58,644 bases of DNA, taken from the NCBI RefSeq assembly GCF_003663885.1, contig NZ_RCCE01000010.1, positions 1 through 58,644 of the forward strand, read 5' to 3'. Origin of the DNA: Litoreibacter meonggei (GTDB lineage: Bacteria > Pseudomonadota > Alphaproteobacteria > Rhodobacterales > Rhodobacteraceae). The notes below the pieces were generated by a model. It was not told the origin of the DNA, made no database searches, and saw only the letters and a list, made by a program, of their open reading frames with translations. The first letter of the stretch is position 1. The number at the start of each line of letters is the position of its first letter. The position numbers and the translations under genes are program-made. This document shows positions 48,207 through 57,265 of the stretch, in pieces.

Positions 48207-50999
48207 TCAGGCGGCTCCCTGCATGGCTTCCGCCACGGCTTTTTGCAGTTCGGCATAGCTGCTGATCTGACCAAGCCGCGCGGCAGGAAGGCGCAGGCCC
48301 AGACTTTGTTCAAGTTCCATGGCGAGCCGCAGATGCCCCAGAGAATCCCACGCGGCAAGGCTGTCCATCGTGGTGTCTTGCACATCGTCATCCGCCCCAA
48401 GGCGGAAAACGCGCCGGAACGTGTCGGCGAGGGCTGCTTGCTTGCCATGCTCCAAATCTGCGACAGGTATGGCAATGGCTGGCGATGCGGCGGTGGAGAC
48501 CGGTTTTGGTGGTCTTGGTTTTGATGCAGCCTTGGCCGTTGTCGCTACGGGCGCAGGTGCCGTGTCGGACAGGGTAAAATAATCCGGCACATCCAGCGCG
48601 CCTTTCGACAGGTCATGGCGATAAAGCCCTCCTGCCCCAAGATCAAAATCTGTCGCTACCGGGTCCAGCCCGCTCTTGGAAAACAGGTCCCGTACAGGCG
48701 TGTTGCGCGGGGCTTCGATCACTTGGCCTATCAGGGCCGTGGCCCCCGCTTCTTGCGCATGCGCCGTGGCCCAGGCCACGATGGCCTGCTCGACGGTGCG
48801 CCCCAAAATACGGCAACTCAAGAGTACAGAATCCACCCACCATGCGCCCTCCGCCTTGAGCGATTGCACCGCCTCATCCTCTGGATATGCAGTTTTCATC
48901 GCCGCATCAGGCCGCAAGGCAATCACGCCCATCAACTCGTAGCTGCTATGGCGATCGGCCACCCCGATGGCGAAAACCTCGCCGCCCTCGTCCAATATCT
49001 GCTGCACCGCACCAGCGTCATGGCGGCGCAATGTGGCGTTGAATTGGTTGGTTTTCACAAATAGCTGTAACACGCGTTGCTGGTTGGCGGGGCTATAAGG
49101 CTCGAAGGTCAGGCGCATGTCGAGGTCGCGGTAAAATTCCTCGATATTGGCAAACTCCCGCTTGGCCGAAACCTCGCGCGCGCGCACCTTGTATTGCGCC
49201 GTGCGTTTGAGGTCCGAGCCCGTCAGGCTCATCGCTTCCAGAAAGGGGCTGTCCAGCAGCCAACGGGCCAGATCCTCCGGGGCGTCAGGGAAAGGCGGCA
49301 CGATCAGGCCGGGAACGTTTTTGCGGGCCTTCTCACGCTCGACGGGGTTGTCGTCGATAAACATGGCATTGGCAGCACCCAGCCCGATCTCGTCCAGCAT
49401 CTCGGCAATCCCATGCGATTTTTCCACCCAGCCAATGCGATGGCTGACGATGTCACTCAGGCGCAGGGTCATTTCGGGATGAGTGTCGATCATTTGCAGC
49501 GCGAGATCTTCGTCGTTTTTGCTCGCGACCGCCAAGGCAATTCCCCGTTGGGTCAAGGCCCTCAACGCTTCTTGGAACGCGCTATAGGCAGACCCGGGAT
49601 AGGCGCTGTGGCCGATCGCCAGCCCCTCCATACCGTCTTCCCCCAGCACGCCGCCCCAAAGTGTGTTGTCGAGGTCAAGTACGATAATCCGCGCCGATTG
49701 CCCGCGCAGGGAAAGCAGCCCCCCCAAAACCCGCCGCGCCAGACGGCGGTTAAAGACGGTGCTGAAAGGCATGCGCCCCAGATGCCAGAACTGACCGGGT
49801 TGAGCCGCATCGCGGCCCGTCTCGGAAATCAGGGCGTCGGCATCCAGCAAATGCACGTCCGACAGGGCCGCACAGGCCTCGTGCAATTTGCGATTGGCCG
49901 CTTCGATCAATGTTGTCAGGCCGGCCTCTGCGGTGGCATCAGCCAGCCCCAGACTTGACCGCGTCATTACTGCGAGACGCATCACGAAAACGGGCCCGGG
50001 CAGACGTTTGCGCGCGTCGCGGACCAGATCCAAAAGCGGCTCCAGGGCCGCATCCAGATAGCTGCTCGCATCTTCTTTGTCTAAGGAGAGCGGCGCGGTG
50101 TAGACCTCTCCCAGCAGGTCTTCGGCGCGCTCGACGATCAAGGTCGCGGCAAACCCGTCGCCCAACGCCTCGACCAAAGGCGAGCTCTCTTGCAAAAGCG
50201 CCATCCGCGCCTGCCCGAATGGCGGCACGTAAGTGTCTATTTCAAGCGAATACTGCCGCGCAGAGTCCTTGATATCTTCGGCCAGCGTGTCGAGATTGCT
50301 CGACCCCAACAGCGCAATCACCCCCATGTCGCGTGGGGTTTCCAGATGGGTTTCTGGTGTTGAGGCTGGCGGTGCAGGTGTCAAAACAGGCGCCGCGACC
50401 GGCGTGCCACCATAAACTTGCGCAGGATTGCCGATGGCAGTGGCCCCGTCCGGCACATCCGCGATCACCAGGGCGTTCGCCCCGATCTTGGTGTTGGCCC
50501 CGACATAAACCGCGCCCGCAACAACCGCACCTGCGCCAATATCTGCCCCCGGACCGATGATTGGCAACTCGTTATTACGCCCTGTCTGCGCCACACCCAG
50601 CGTAGTGTTCTGGCGGATATGGCAGTCGTCCCCGATGGCGCGCGCGCCAAGGCTCATGCCGGAATGGTGCCAGATACGCACCCTGCGGCCCAGCTTGACG
50701 GTGTACCACAGCGAGATGCCGCAGATCCATTCCACCAGCTTGAACATGATGCGGTAAAGCAATGTTGATGGCGCACGGATAAGTTTCGGCTGGCCCATCC
50801 GCCAATTGCCAAAACGGTGCACGAAAATCGCCCAGAACCCTTGCTCGAAAAGCTTACGCTCATGGGTGGCAAAATCTTCTGCGACCAAGGCCCAAAAGCC
50901 GATATCTTTCGGGTTCTGATCACTGCGTCCACGCGCCGAAACGGGGGGGACCCCCATGTCGGCTTCGGCAGCCAGATACGCGTCGGATGGGGTGGTCAT
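48207..50999 (-). CDS. SAT-FkbH-ACP fusion protein (probable glyceryl transfer)
   Basis: FkbH-type HAD proteins take glyceryl from 1,3-bisphosphoglycerate and load it on an acyl carrier protein. This 930-residue protein contains three units. Residues ~30-195 are a CysE-like hexapeptide acyltransferase (IWHHSGMSLGARAIGDDCHI; Gln130 where CysE has its second His). Residues ~225-810 are FkbH: an N-terminal SGNH-like region, then VLDLDNTLWGG with Asp442/Asp444, then a GNAT-like part. A Pro/Ala-rich linker leads to a carrier domain with AWDSLGHLRLAMELEQ (Ser886). It is divergent from a GT4 and coupled to a sulfotransferase. Loading and delivery of a glyceryl group to the glycan is my inference. 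Confidence 0.88.
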   Translation of the reverse strand: MTTPSDAYLAAEADMGVPPVSARGRSDQNPKDIGFWALVAEDFATHERKLFEQGFWAIFVHRFGNWRMGQPKLIRAPSTLLYRIMFKLVEWICGISLWYTVKLGRRVRIWHHSGMSLGARAIGDDCHIRQNTTLGVAQTGRNNELPIIGPGADIGAGAVVAGAVYVGANTKIGANALVIADVPDGATAIGNPAQVYGGTPVAAPVLTPAPPASTPETHLETPRDMGVIALLGSSNLDTLAEDIKDSARQYSLEIDTYVPPFGQARMALLQESSPLVEALGDGFAATLIVERAEDLLGEVYTAPLSLDKEDASSYLDAALEPLLDLVRDARKRLPGPVFVMRLAVMTRSSLGLADATAEAGLTTLIEAANRKLHEACAALSDVHLLDADALISETGRDAAQPGQFWHLGRMPFSTVFNRRLARRVLGGLLSLRGQSARIIVLDLDNTLWGGVLGEDGMEGLAIGHSAYPGSAYSAFQEALRALTQRGIALAVASKNDEDLALQMIDTHPEMTLRLSDIVSHRIGWVEKSHGIAEMLDEIGLGAANAMFIDDNPVEREKARKNVPGLIVPPFPDAPEDLARWLLDSPFLEAMSLTGSDLKRTAQYKVRAREVSAKREFANIEEFYRDLDMRLTFEPYSPANQQRVLQLFVKTNQFNATLRRHDAGAVQQILDEGGEVFAIGVADRHSSYELMGVIALRPDAAMKTAYPEDEAVQSLKAEGAWWVDSVLLSCRILGRTVEQAIVAWATAHAQEAGATALIGQVIEAPRNTPVRDLFSKSGLDPVATDFDLGAGGLYRHDLSKGALDVPDYFTLSDTAPAPVATTAKAASKPRPPKPVSTAASPAIAIPVADLEHGKQAALADTFRRVFRLGADDDVQDTTMDSLAAWDSLGHLRLAMELEQSLGLRLPAARLGQISSYAELQKAVAEAMQGAA

Positions 51000-51302
51000 G
51001 GACTATTCTCGGCTTGTACTGGTCTCTACTCTGTCAGTCCATACACCACAGATGTGACGGGAAATAGACCCTGACAAGATCACCATTGTGTATTTTGTGG
51101 CAACCGGTGAACGGATATGCTCAAACTGCGAGGTGCCATGACAGGGATCTGTCGTGAGTGAGTGGTAAGAGGTGTTTGATATGAAAAACTTGAGTCGCGC
51201 GGTGCGGATCAAGAACAGCCTCTCGTCGTTTCTTTCGTCGTGCCCTAAGGTTCACCTCAACATCTCTCATCCGCCTCACAAGCCAGAAAAGCTGTATATG
51301 CC
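51000..51302. promoter_or_regulatory. Divergent intergenic region
   Basis: This 303-bp region lies between the leftward SAT-FkbH-ACP gene and the rightward GT4/exosortase genes. Short frames on the minus strand have no supporting signal. Promoters are expected, but no element stands out. Confidence 0.4.
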
Positions 51303-52592
51303 ATGTCAAAATTGCGCGTCCTGATCCTTGCTGAAAGCTGCAACCCTGATTGGCCATCCTTGCCTGTGGTCGGTTACAAATATGCGCGGGCTTTGGCCAA
51401 GATTGCAGACGTGACGCTTGTGACGCATGTCAGAAATCGCGAAAATATCGAAAAAGCGGGCGAGCTGACGCAGATTACACGCTACATCGACACCGAATGG
51501 ATCGCAGGTCCAATGTATAAGCTGTCGACAGCCTTGCGCGGCGGAACCGAGGTCGCGTGGTCAACCAACCAGATCATGTCCTACCCCCCCTATATCGCAT
51601 TTGAGCGGGCTGTGTTCACCAGCTTCAAAAAGGCTTTTCAGGACGGGGAGTTTGATGTGATTCACCGCATCACGCCAATGTCGCCAGCCCTGCCCAGCTA
51701 CCTGTCAGGGCGCACCAAACTCCCTTTCGTCATCGGGCCTCTCAATGGCAATCTGGACTGGCCGACGGCGTTCTCGGGCGAGCAAAAGCGCGAGCGCGAA
51801 GGGCTGCGCAAACTCCGCGGGTTGTATCGCTACCTGCCTTATGCCCGCTCCACCTACCGCAAGGCTGCCTGCATTATGGCCGCGTTTCAGCATACAATCG
51901 ACGATATCGACCCCGCCTTGTCCGACCGCATCGTTCCGGTCCCCGAAATCGGGTTCGACAGCAAGATATTTCATTCTGAAGGCCGGAAGGTGCCCTTCGC
52001 CGGCAAGGGGCAGAAACATTTCCTGTTTGCGGGCCGGTTGGTCCCTTACAAGGTGGCGGAAGCAGCCATTCGTGGTTTTATAGGGTCTGAAACGCTCAAA
52101 CCCCACATTCTGCATATCGTCGGGGACGGCCCCGAACTTGAGCGGCTGGAAGCGATTGTGGCCGAGGCTGGCGCACAAGATCGGGTCATCTTCGAAGGAC
52201 AAAAAACACAAGCCGAGGTCGCTGATTTCATGCGCCGGTGCGATGCCTTTGTGTTCCCGTCCATTCGTGAATTGGGGGCAGGTGTGGTGATCGAGGCTAT
52301 GGCGTCGGGCATGGTGTGCATTGTGACCGATTACGGCGCGCCGGGTGATTTGGTCGCCAACGGGCGTGGCGTGAAGGTGCCGTTGCAACCGATGGACGGG
52401 CTTGTCGAGGACCTGCGCGCGGCGATGGAGGGGTGCATCACCAATCCGCAAGAGCACGCGCAGCTCGCACAGACCGCAGAGCATTACGCCACAACCTATT
52501 TCGATTGGGATGCCAAAGCGGCTTATACACTCGGAATTTACGAGGCCGTTTTGAACAAGGCCCCCTTGGGCGGGTTTACAGATTACGTCTAG
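51303..52592 (+). CDS. Glycosyltransferase family 4
   Basis: The 429-residue GT-B enzyme begins SKLRVLILAESCNPDWPSLP and has VIHRITPMSPALPSYL. Its donor domain contains LFAGRLVPYKVAEAAIRGF, LHIVGDGPELERLEAIV and FVFPSIRELGAGVVIEAMAS. The ribosome site is weak. It precedes the exosortase gene by 150 bp on the same strand, tying glycan synthesis to the sorting system. Confidence 0.9.
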   Translation: MSKLRVLILAESCNPDWPSLPVVGYKYARALAKIADVTLVTHVRNRENIEKAGELTQITRYIDTEWIAGPMYKLSTALRGGTEVAWSTNQIMSYPPYIAFERAVFTSFKKAFQDGEFDVIHRITPMSPALPSYLSGRTKLPFVIGPLNGNLDWPTAFSGEQKREREGLRKLRGLYRYLPYARSTYRKAACIMAAFQHTIDDIDPALSDRIVPVPEIGFDSKIFHSEGRKVPFAGKGQKHFLFAGRLVPYKVAEAAIRGFIGSETLKPHILHIVGDGPELERLEAIVAEAGAQDRVIFEGQKTQAEVADFMRRCDAFVFPSIRELGAGVVIEAMASGMVCIVTDYGAPGDLVANGRGVKVPLQPMDGLVEDLRAAMEGCITNPQEHAQLAQTAEHYATTYFDWDAKAAYTLGIYEAVLNKAPLGGFTDYV

Positions 52593-52742
52593 GTCAGGCC
52601 GGATCCGGTCACATTTTGCCGTTTTGGATCAAACGGGTCACTTTTCTGACAGAAGAAAACTGTCCTATGTGAAAACCATAGCCCATCTGCTATAAATGCC
52701 TCTGGATGGGGCGAAATTTAATGTGTCGAGGTTACTTTAACC

Positions 52743-54350
52743 ATGTCGGTAACAAGTTCTAACATTTCCGCCGCCAAATCCTTTGGAGGCTTTTTTAGCT
52801 GGGGTATGCTGGCGCTGATCGCCGCAACGATTGGCGCAGGTTTCTTCTTTGCCGACGGGATCGATGCGCTGCTCACTGCATGGCAGGTGCCTGAATATAG
52901 CCATGGCCCGCTGATCCCTGTACTTTCGGCCCTGTTATTTTTGCGCCAGCTCAAGGAATTTCCGGAGCGCCCCGGCGCGATCCCAGACCGTTGGCCCGGC
53001 GTTGTGCTGCTGGTCTTCGCGCTGCTGATCGGCGCCTTGGGACAGCTGTCCAATATCTCCGATATCGTGGCTTATGCGTTGATCTTGTGGGTCGGCGCGA
53101 TCCTGCTGATCAGCTTTGGCTGGAGCACCGGCAAACATTTCTGGCCGCCGGTGCTGCATCTGGTCTACATGCTGCCGCTGCCGGGCGTGATCTATTACAA
53201 AATGAGTACCGGGCTGCAATTTGTCTCCTCCGAGTTGGGGGTCTGGTTTTTGCAGCAGTTGAATGTTCCGGTCTTTCTGGACGGCAACATCATTGATCTG
53301 GGCGTGCTGAAGCTGCATGTGGCCGAGGCTTGTTCGGGGCTGCGTTACCTGTTCCCGATCCTCAGCTTTTCCTACATTTTCGCGGTGCTCTATCGCGGCC
53401 CGATGTGGCACAAGGCGGTGCTTCTGGTCTCGGCCGTGCCGATCACCATTTTGATGAACTCCGTGCGTATCGCGGTGGCGGGTGTGTTGGCGCAGCGCTA
53501 CGGGCTCGATTGGCTCGAAGGGTTCACCCATTTCTTTGAAGGCTGGGTTATTTTCCTCGCCTGCATCATATTGTTGTTTCTGCTGGCACGTATCATGCTG
53601 TTTTTTCACCCGACCAAAATGGGGCTGATAGACGCGCTGGATCTGGACACTGACGGATTGGTACCACAGGCCATGCGCCTGCGGCTGGTGCGCGCAAGCA
53701 AAGCCATGATTACAGCAGCGGTGCTGATGGTGGGCGCGGCAGGCTTGTGGACATTGGTGCCGGACGACCGCGCCATCGGCGCCATGGATCGGGACAGCTT
53801 TGCGGTGTTTCCACGTAGCTTTGGCGACTGGCGCCAAGAGGGGCCGCCCATCCTGCTCAAACCTCGTGTGGCCAAGACCCTGAAAGCGGATGACTATCAT
53901 CAGGTCAATCTGGTGCGTGATGCAAACTCTCCGGCGGTCGGATTGTTCATGGCGTGGTACCGCAATCAGGGCAATGGCGGTGTCCACTCTCCCGAGATTT
54001 GCCTGCCCGGTGCAGGCTGGGAAATCGCGTGGCTGGAGCGCACGGATATCGCAGCTCAAGTCGGCTCCGAGACCGAGTTCAACATCAACCGCGCCATCAT
54101 TCAAAAGGGTGAGACCCGGATGATGGTCTACTACTGGTTCGAGCAAAAAGGCCGCCGCATCGCGTGGGACTTCGCCGCCAAATTCTATCTTATGGTTGAC
54201 GGCATCATGACAGGTCGGGTTGACGGTGGTATTGTACGCCTTACCACTTTGATCACACCCAACGAGACCGACGCAGATGCCGAGGCCCGCTTGAACGAAG
54301 TTCTGCTGGGAGTTGTCGAGCCGCTGCCACGGTTCATGCCCAAGACCTAA
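52743..54350 (+). CDS. xrtD: Exosortase fused to an EpsI domain (VPLPA-CTERM type, XrtD-like)
   Basis: Exosortases cleave and probably re-attach PEP-CTERM-like proteins at the membrane. The 535-residue protein has eight hydrophobic segments in the first 290 residues. The catalytic triad is in place: HVAEACSGLRYLFPIL (Cys197), MNSVRIAVAG (Arg242) and THFFEGW (His263). From about residue 350 a periplasmic EpsI domain follows, with FGDWRQEGPPIL, GGVHSPEICLPGAGW and MMVYYWFEQKGR. The VPLPA-CTERM protein at 26334 is its obvious substrate. The XrtD label is inferred from that pairing. Two sulfotransferases follow in the same direction. Confidence 0.92.
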   Translation: MSVTSSNISAAKSFGGFFSWGMLALIAATIGAGFFFADGIDALLTAWQVPEYSHGPLIPVLSALLFLRQLKEFPERPGAIPDRWPGVVLLVFALLIGALGQLSNISDIVAYALILWVGAILLISFGWSTGKHFWPPVLHLVYMLPLPGVIYYKMSTGLQFVSSELGVWFLQQLNVPVFLDGNIIDLGVLKLHVAEACSGLRYLFPILSFSYIFAVLYRGPMWHKAVLLVSAVPITILMNSVRIAVAGVLAQRYGLDWLEGFTHFFEGWVIFLACIILLFLLARIMLFFHPTKMGLIDALDLDTDGLVPQAMRLRLVRASKAMITAAVLMVGAAGLWTLVPDDRAIGAMDRDSFAVFPRSFGDWRQEGPPILLKPRVAKTLKADDYHQVNLVRDANSPAVGLFMAWYRNQGNGGVHSPEICLPGAGWEIAWLERTDIAAQVGSETEFNINRAIIQKGETRMMVYYWFEQKGRRIAWDFAAKFYLMVDGIMTGRVDGGIVRLTTLITPNETDADAEARLNEVLLGVVEPLPRFMPKT

Positions 54351-54380
54351 GCGAGCCTAAGAGTTTGGAAAGCACCTGCC

Positions 54381-55346
54381 ATGACAGTTAATCACGGCCA
54401 GCAGGGTCTCTGCCCTGCGCCCGTTTTCCATATTGGCTTCCACAAGACCGCTACGACTTATTTGCAAAAATCCGTCTTCTCAAATGCGGATGTGTTTACC
54501 CTGCCATGGGGCAACCAGCCCGCCGAGGCGATCGAGCATTTCGTGCTGTGCCATCCCGAACGCTACAGCTCTGACGCCGTGCGGGCGGCGCTCTATGGCG
54601 CGGCGCCCGTAGCGGATGGAAAGCCCGTGGTGGTGTCCCACGAAGCGCTTTCGGGTAACCCTATCCACGGGCTTTATTACATGGAGCGTGTCGCGGGCCG
54701 TATCCATGCCGGTTTTCCCGACGCCCGCATCATTATCGGCATCCGTGAGCAGCGCTCTATGCTGAACTCGATCTATTTTCAGTACATCAAACAAGGTGGC
54801 AGTCGAAAGCTACGCGATATGATCTGCGTCAACCGCGACCGTCCCGGCTATCGCCCTACCCTGCGTATGGATCATTTCGAATATGACCTGACCATTGCCC
54901 ATTACGCGCAGCTGTTCGGGGCTGACAATGTACTGGTGTTGCCGTTGGAGTTGCTGCGCCACAGCCCTGATACCTATATCGCCCGCATCAGCGGGTTTCT
55001 GGGGTTGGACTGGCACGCCCCGGCACCCGCAAAGGTGGTGAATGCGCGACGGTCCGAGGCTGCGATGCGGCTGGAGCGTCTGGTCAACCGCGTCTTACCC
55101 ATCCCGGCCGAGAAGGCCTCGCAATATAATGACAATCCCGCCTGGTTCCGCGCACGTCAAAAGCTGTTGCGTTTGTCCGACCAGGGGTTTCAAAAGGCGG
55201 CCGGCATCGGGCTCGCCCCGTCTGGATTGCGGGACGAGATCGCCGAGCTTGTGGGGCAATCCTTTGCCGCCTCCAACGCGCGGACTGCCGCGCTGACGGG
55301 GCTTGATCTTGCGGCGCTGGCTTATCCGGTAGCACCCGCCGCATGA
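54381..55346 (+). CDS. Sulfotransferase-like protein, tandem copy 1
   Basis: The 321-residue protein has a PAPS-type loop VFHIGFHKTATTYLQKSV. RIIIGIREQRSMLNSIYFQY (about 118-137) is the 3'-phosphate block, with E-Q in place of the usual D-P. It resembles the HKTATTYLQ class of carbohydrate sulfotransferases. It is a close paralogue of the next gene, which it overlaps by four bases. It starts 30 bp after the exosortase stop, so all three are likely one operon. Confidence 0.87.
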   Translation: MTVNHGQQGLCPAPVFHIGFHKTATTYLQKSVFSNADVFTLPWGNQPAEAIEHFVLCHPERYSSDAVRAALYGAAPVADGKPVVVSHEALSGNPIHGLYYMERVAGRIHAGFPDARIIIGIREQRSMLNSIYFQYIKQGGSRKLRDMICVNRDRPGYRPTLRMDHFEYDLTIAHYAQLFGADNVLVLPLELLRHSPDTYIARISGFLGLDWHAPAPAKVVNARRSEAAMRLERLVNRVLPIPAEKASQYNDNPAWFRARQKLLRLSDQGFQKAAGIGLAPSGLRDEIAELVGQSFAASNARTAALTGLDLAALAYPVAPAA

Positions 55347-56284
55347 CACCGTTTTTGATCAATATCGGCTATCCAAAGACCGCCACCTCCTTCCTGCAAA
55401 AGCTGGTATTTACAAACACGCGAATATTTACCCAGCCTTGGGGCTCTATGCCGACACAGGCCATCGAGCAGTTCGCACTCGCGCATCCGCGAAGGTTCGA
55501 CGCGGCAACCACCCGTGCGATATTCACCGATCAACTCGACAAGGATGATACGCGGGTGCCGGTGATTTCCCATGAGAGTCTGTCCGGGAACCCGTTCTAC
55601 GCACAATATCATATGGATATTGTCGCCCGCCGCATGCATGCAGCCTTTCCCGAAGCACGCATCCTGATCGGCATCCGTGAGCAACGCTCGATGCTGCGGT
55701 CGATCTATTTTCAGTATGTTCGGGAAGGCGGAGGCCAAAGCCTCACAGAAGTGCTGCAAACCAATTTGGGCCGGACCGGATACCGCCCGCCCCTGCGCAT
55801 GGAACATTTCGAGTATGATCTGACCATCCGCCATTATGCCCGGCTATTTGGCGCAGAGAACATTCTGGTTTTGCCGGTTGAGCAGCTGAAATATGACACG
55901 TCGGCCTATATCGCCTCTCTGGCCTCGTTTTTGGGGGCCGACTGGAAAGAGCCGGTTCCAGAGGATGTCGTTTATGGAAGCCGTCCCGAAACAGCCATGC
56001 GGCTGGAACGGGTCGTCAACCGCATCCTTCCAAAGCCCGCAGTGCGTCCCAAGACATATAGCCGGAACCCGTTGTGGTTCCGCATCCGCCAGAACCTGCT
56101 TCGTAAAGTTGAAAAGCCGCTTGCCCGTCTGGAGGCCCGCGCCCCTCGGGCCTCGGCGATTGATACTGAGATTGAAGCCTTTATCGGCGAAAGTTTCGCC
56201 GCCTCAAATGCGCGCACGGCTGCGATGACAGGACTTGATTTGACGGCTCTCGGGTATCCAGTGACCTCTGATCCACCGGTTTAG
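55343..56284 (+). CDS. Sulfotransferase-like protein, tandem copy 2
   Basis: This 313-residue paralogue keeps LINIGYPKTATSFLQKLVF, ILIGIREQRSMLRSIYFQYV and the shared RMEHFEYDLTIRHYARLFGA block. The two copies look about half identical over their length by eye. A tandem pair after the exosortase suggests duplication followed by specialisation for different hydroxyls or sugars. It converges on the next sulfotransferase, with three bases between stops. Confidence 0.87.
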   Translation: MTPFLINIGYPKTATSFLQKLVFTNTRIFTQPWGSMPTQAIEQFALAHPRRFDAATTRAIFTDQLDKDDTRVPVISHESLSGNPFYAQYHMDIVARRMHAAFPEARILIGIREQRSMLRSIYFQYVREGGGQSLTEVLQTNLGRTGYRPPLRMEHFEYDLTIRHYARLFGAENILVLPVEQLKYDTSAYIASLASFLGADWKEPVPEDVVYGSRPETAMRLERVVNRILPKPAVRPKTYSRNPLWFRIRQNLLRKVEKPLARLEARAPRASAIDTEIEAFIGESFAASNARTAAMTGLDLTALGYPVTSDPPV

Positions 56285-56287
56285 GGT

Positions 56288-57154
56288 CTAAATTTTTAGC
56301 CCTGTCAGGGCCAGAACACGATCGCGGTCGCTGCGATACAGCTCCGCTACCTGCGCCTCATCGGTGAACACAATCTCGGAAGGGCGCTTTATCACAGCCT
56401 CGACCACCTGCCCCTGCAATCTGCGTGGCAGCGTAGATTTGAGCTTGCGGGTTGCGCCCGGAAAATGCCGCGCCACGGATTTGGCCCACCGGCCAGCGAT
56501 GGTCAGCCGATGCGCCGAATGTTTCTCGGATCGGGTTGGGTCGACGTCAATGCCCTCTGCATCGATGCCCAGATAGGTGCAGGTCTTGGCCACAACCGCC
56601 TCTGGGTCACGCGTCAGTTCGTCAAAATCAAGGAACAGAATCTCCTCGCGCGAAAACACTTCCAGATATCGCTCGATCTGGTCGGCATAACGTCCGATCA
56701 ACTCGACCATCGGATCGCGCTTCAACTCCGCCATCAAAGACACAGGTCCGCTGGGCTGTGGCTGCGTGCGCATGTGATGGCGCAATGCCGAGATGGCACG
56801 TTTGACCGGATCCCGCAAAATATAGATCAGCTTGGGGCTCCCCGCGTGATCGCGCAGACGCTGGGGGACCGGGGCCAAAAGCCCCGGCGCGTCCTTGATA
56901 TCCAACGCATGGGCGGGCCGCAGAAACGCGTAGGTGGTCGAAGCATCCAGCCTGATCTTGGCCGCGGGATTCGAAAAGCAGCGCTGATATTCTGCTGGCG
57001 GCGGCAAAACCTTTTGCGAGAAATAGAACGGCTCCTTGGGGCTGGAGACGCAGACATCCGCGCTTTGGTCCAGCAGGGCCGCCAAAAAGGTCGTGCCGGA
57101 TTTCTGCGCTCCTATTAGAAAGCTGTTGGCAATGGAGGGGGTGTCACCCGGCAT
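56288..57154 (-). CDS. PAPS-dependent sulfotransferase (heparan N-sulfotransferase-like fold)
   Basis: The 288-residue protein starts at the ATG at 57154, which has AGGAG seven bases upstream. An upstream in-frame start at 57262 is rejected. It has FLIGAQKSGTTFLAALLDQ, KEPFYFSQKVLPPPAEY, STTYAFLRP and LIYILRDPVKRAISALRHH. This order is typical of polysaccharide sulfotransferases. It is divergent from the terminal GT4 and convergent with the tandem pair. Confidence 0.91.
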   Translation of the reverse strand: MPGDTPSIANSFLIGAQKSGTTFLAALLDQSADVCVSSPKEPFYFSQKVLPPPAEYQRCFSNPAAKIRLDASTTYAFLRPAHALDIKDAPGLLAPVPQRLRDHAGSPKLIYILRDPVKRAISALRHHMRTQPQPSGPVSLMAELKRDPMVELIGRYADQIERYLEVFSREEILFLDFDELTRDPEAVVAKTCTYLGIDAEGIDVDPTRSEKHSAHRLTIAGRWAKSVARHFPGATRKLKSTLPRRLQGQVVEAVIKRPSEIVFTDEAQVAELYRSDRDRVLALTGLKI

Positions 57155-57265
57155 GTTGGCTCCTGTTCCGCCCCTTTGGCTATATCTGCTCCGCGTCGCC
57201 TTCAGCAATCGCTTTTCGCTCGGATAAGACCTGTCGTGAACAGGGTTGCCCTGATATGACATGTC

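Noticed and set aside
48206-48475. 90-codon N-terminal extension of the sulfotransferase at 47363
   Set aside because: It lies wholly inside the carrier domain of the preceding gene and has no sulfotransferase similarity. The PAPS loop begins right after the ATG at 48205.
52935-54146. Minus-strand frame of 403 codons opposite the exosortase
   Set aside because: Its product is rich in Gln/His/Arg/Asp, typical of an antisense shadow of a membrane protein. The plus strand has a clear exosortase.
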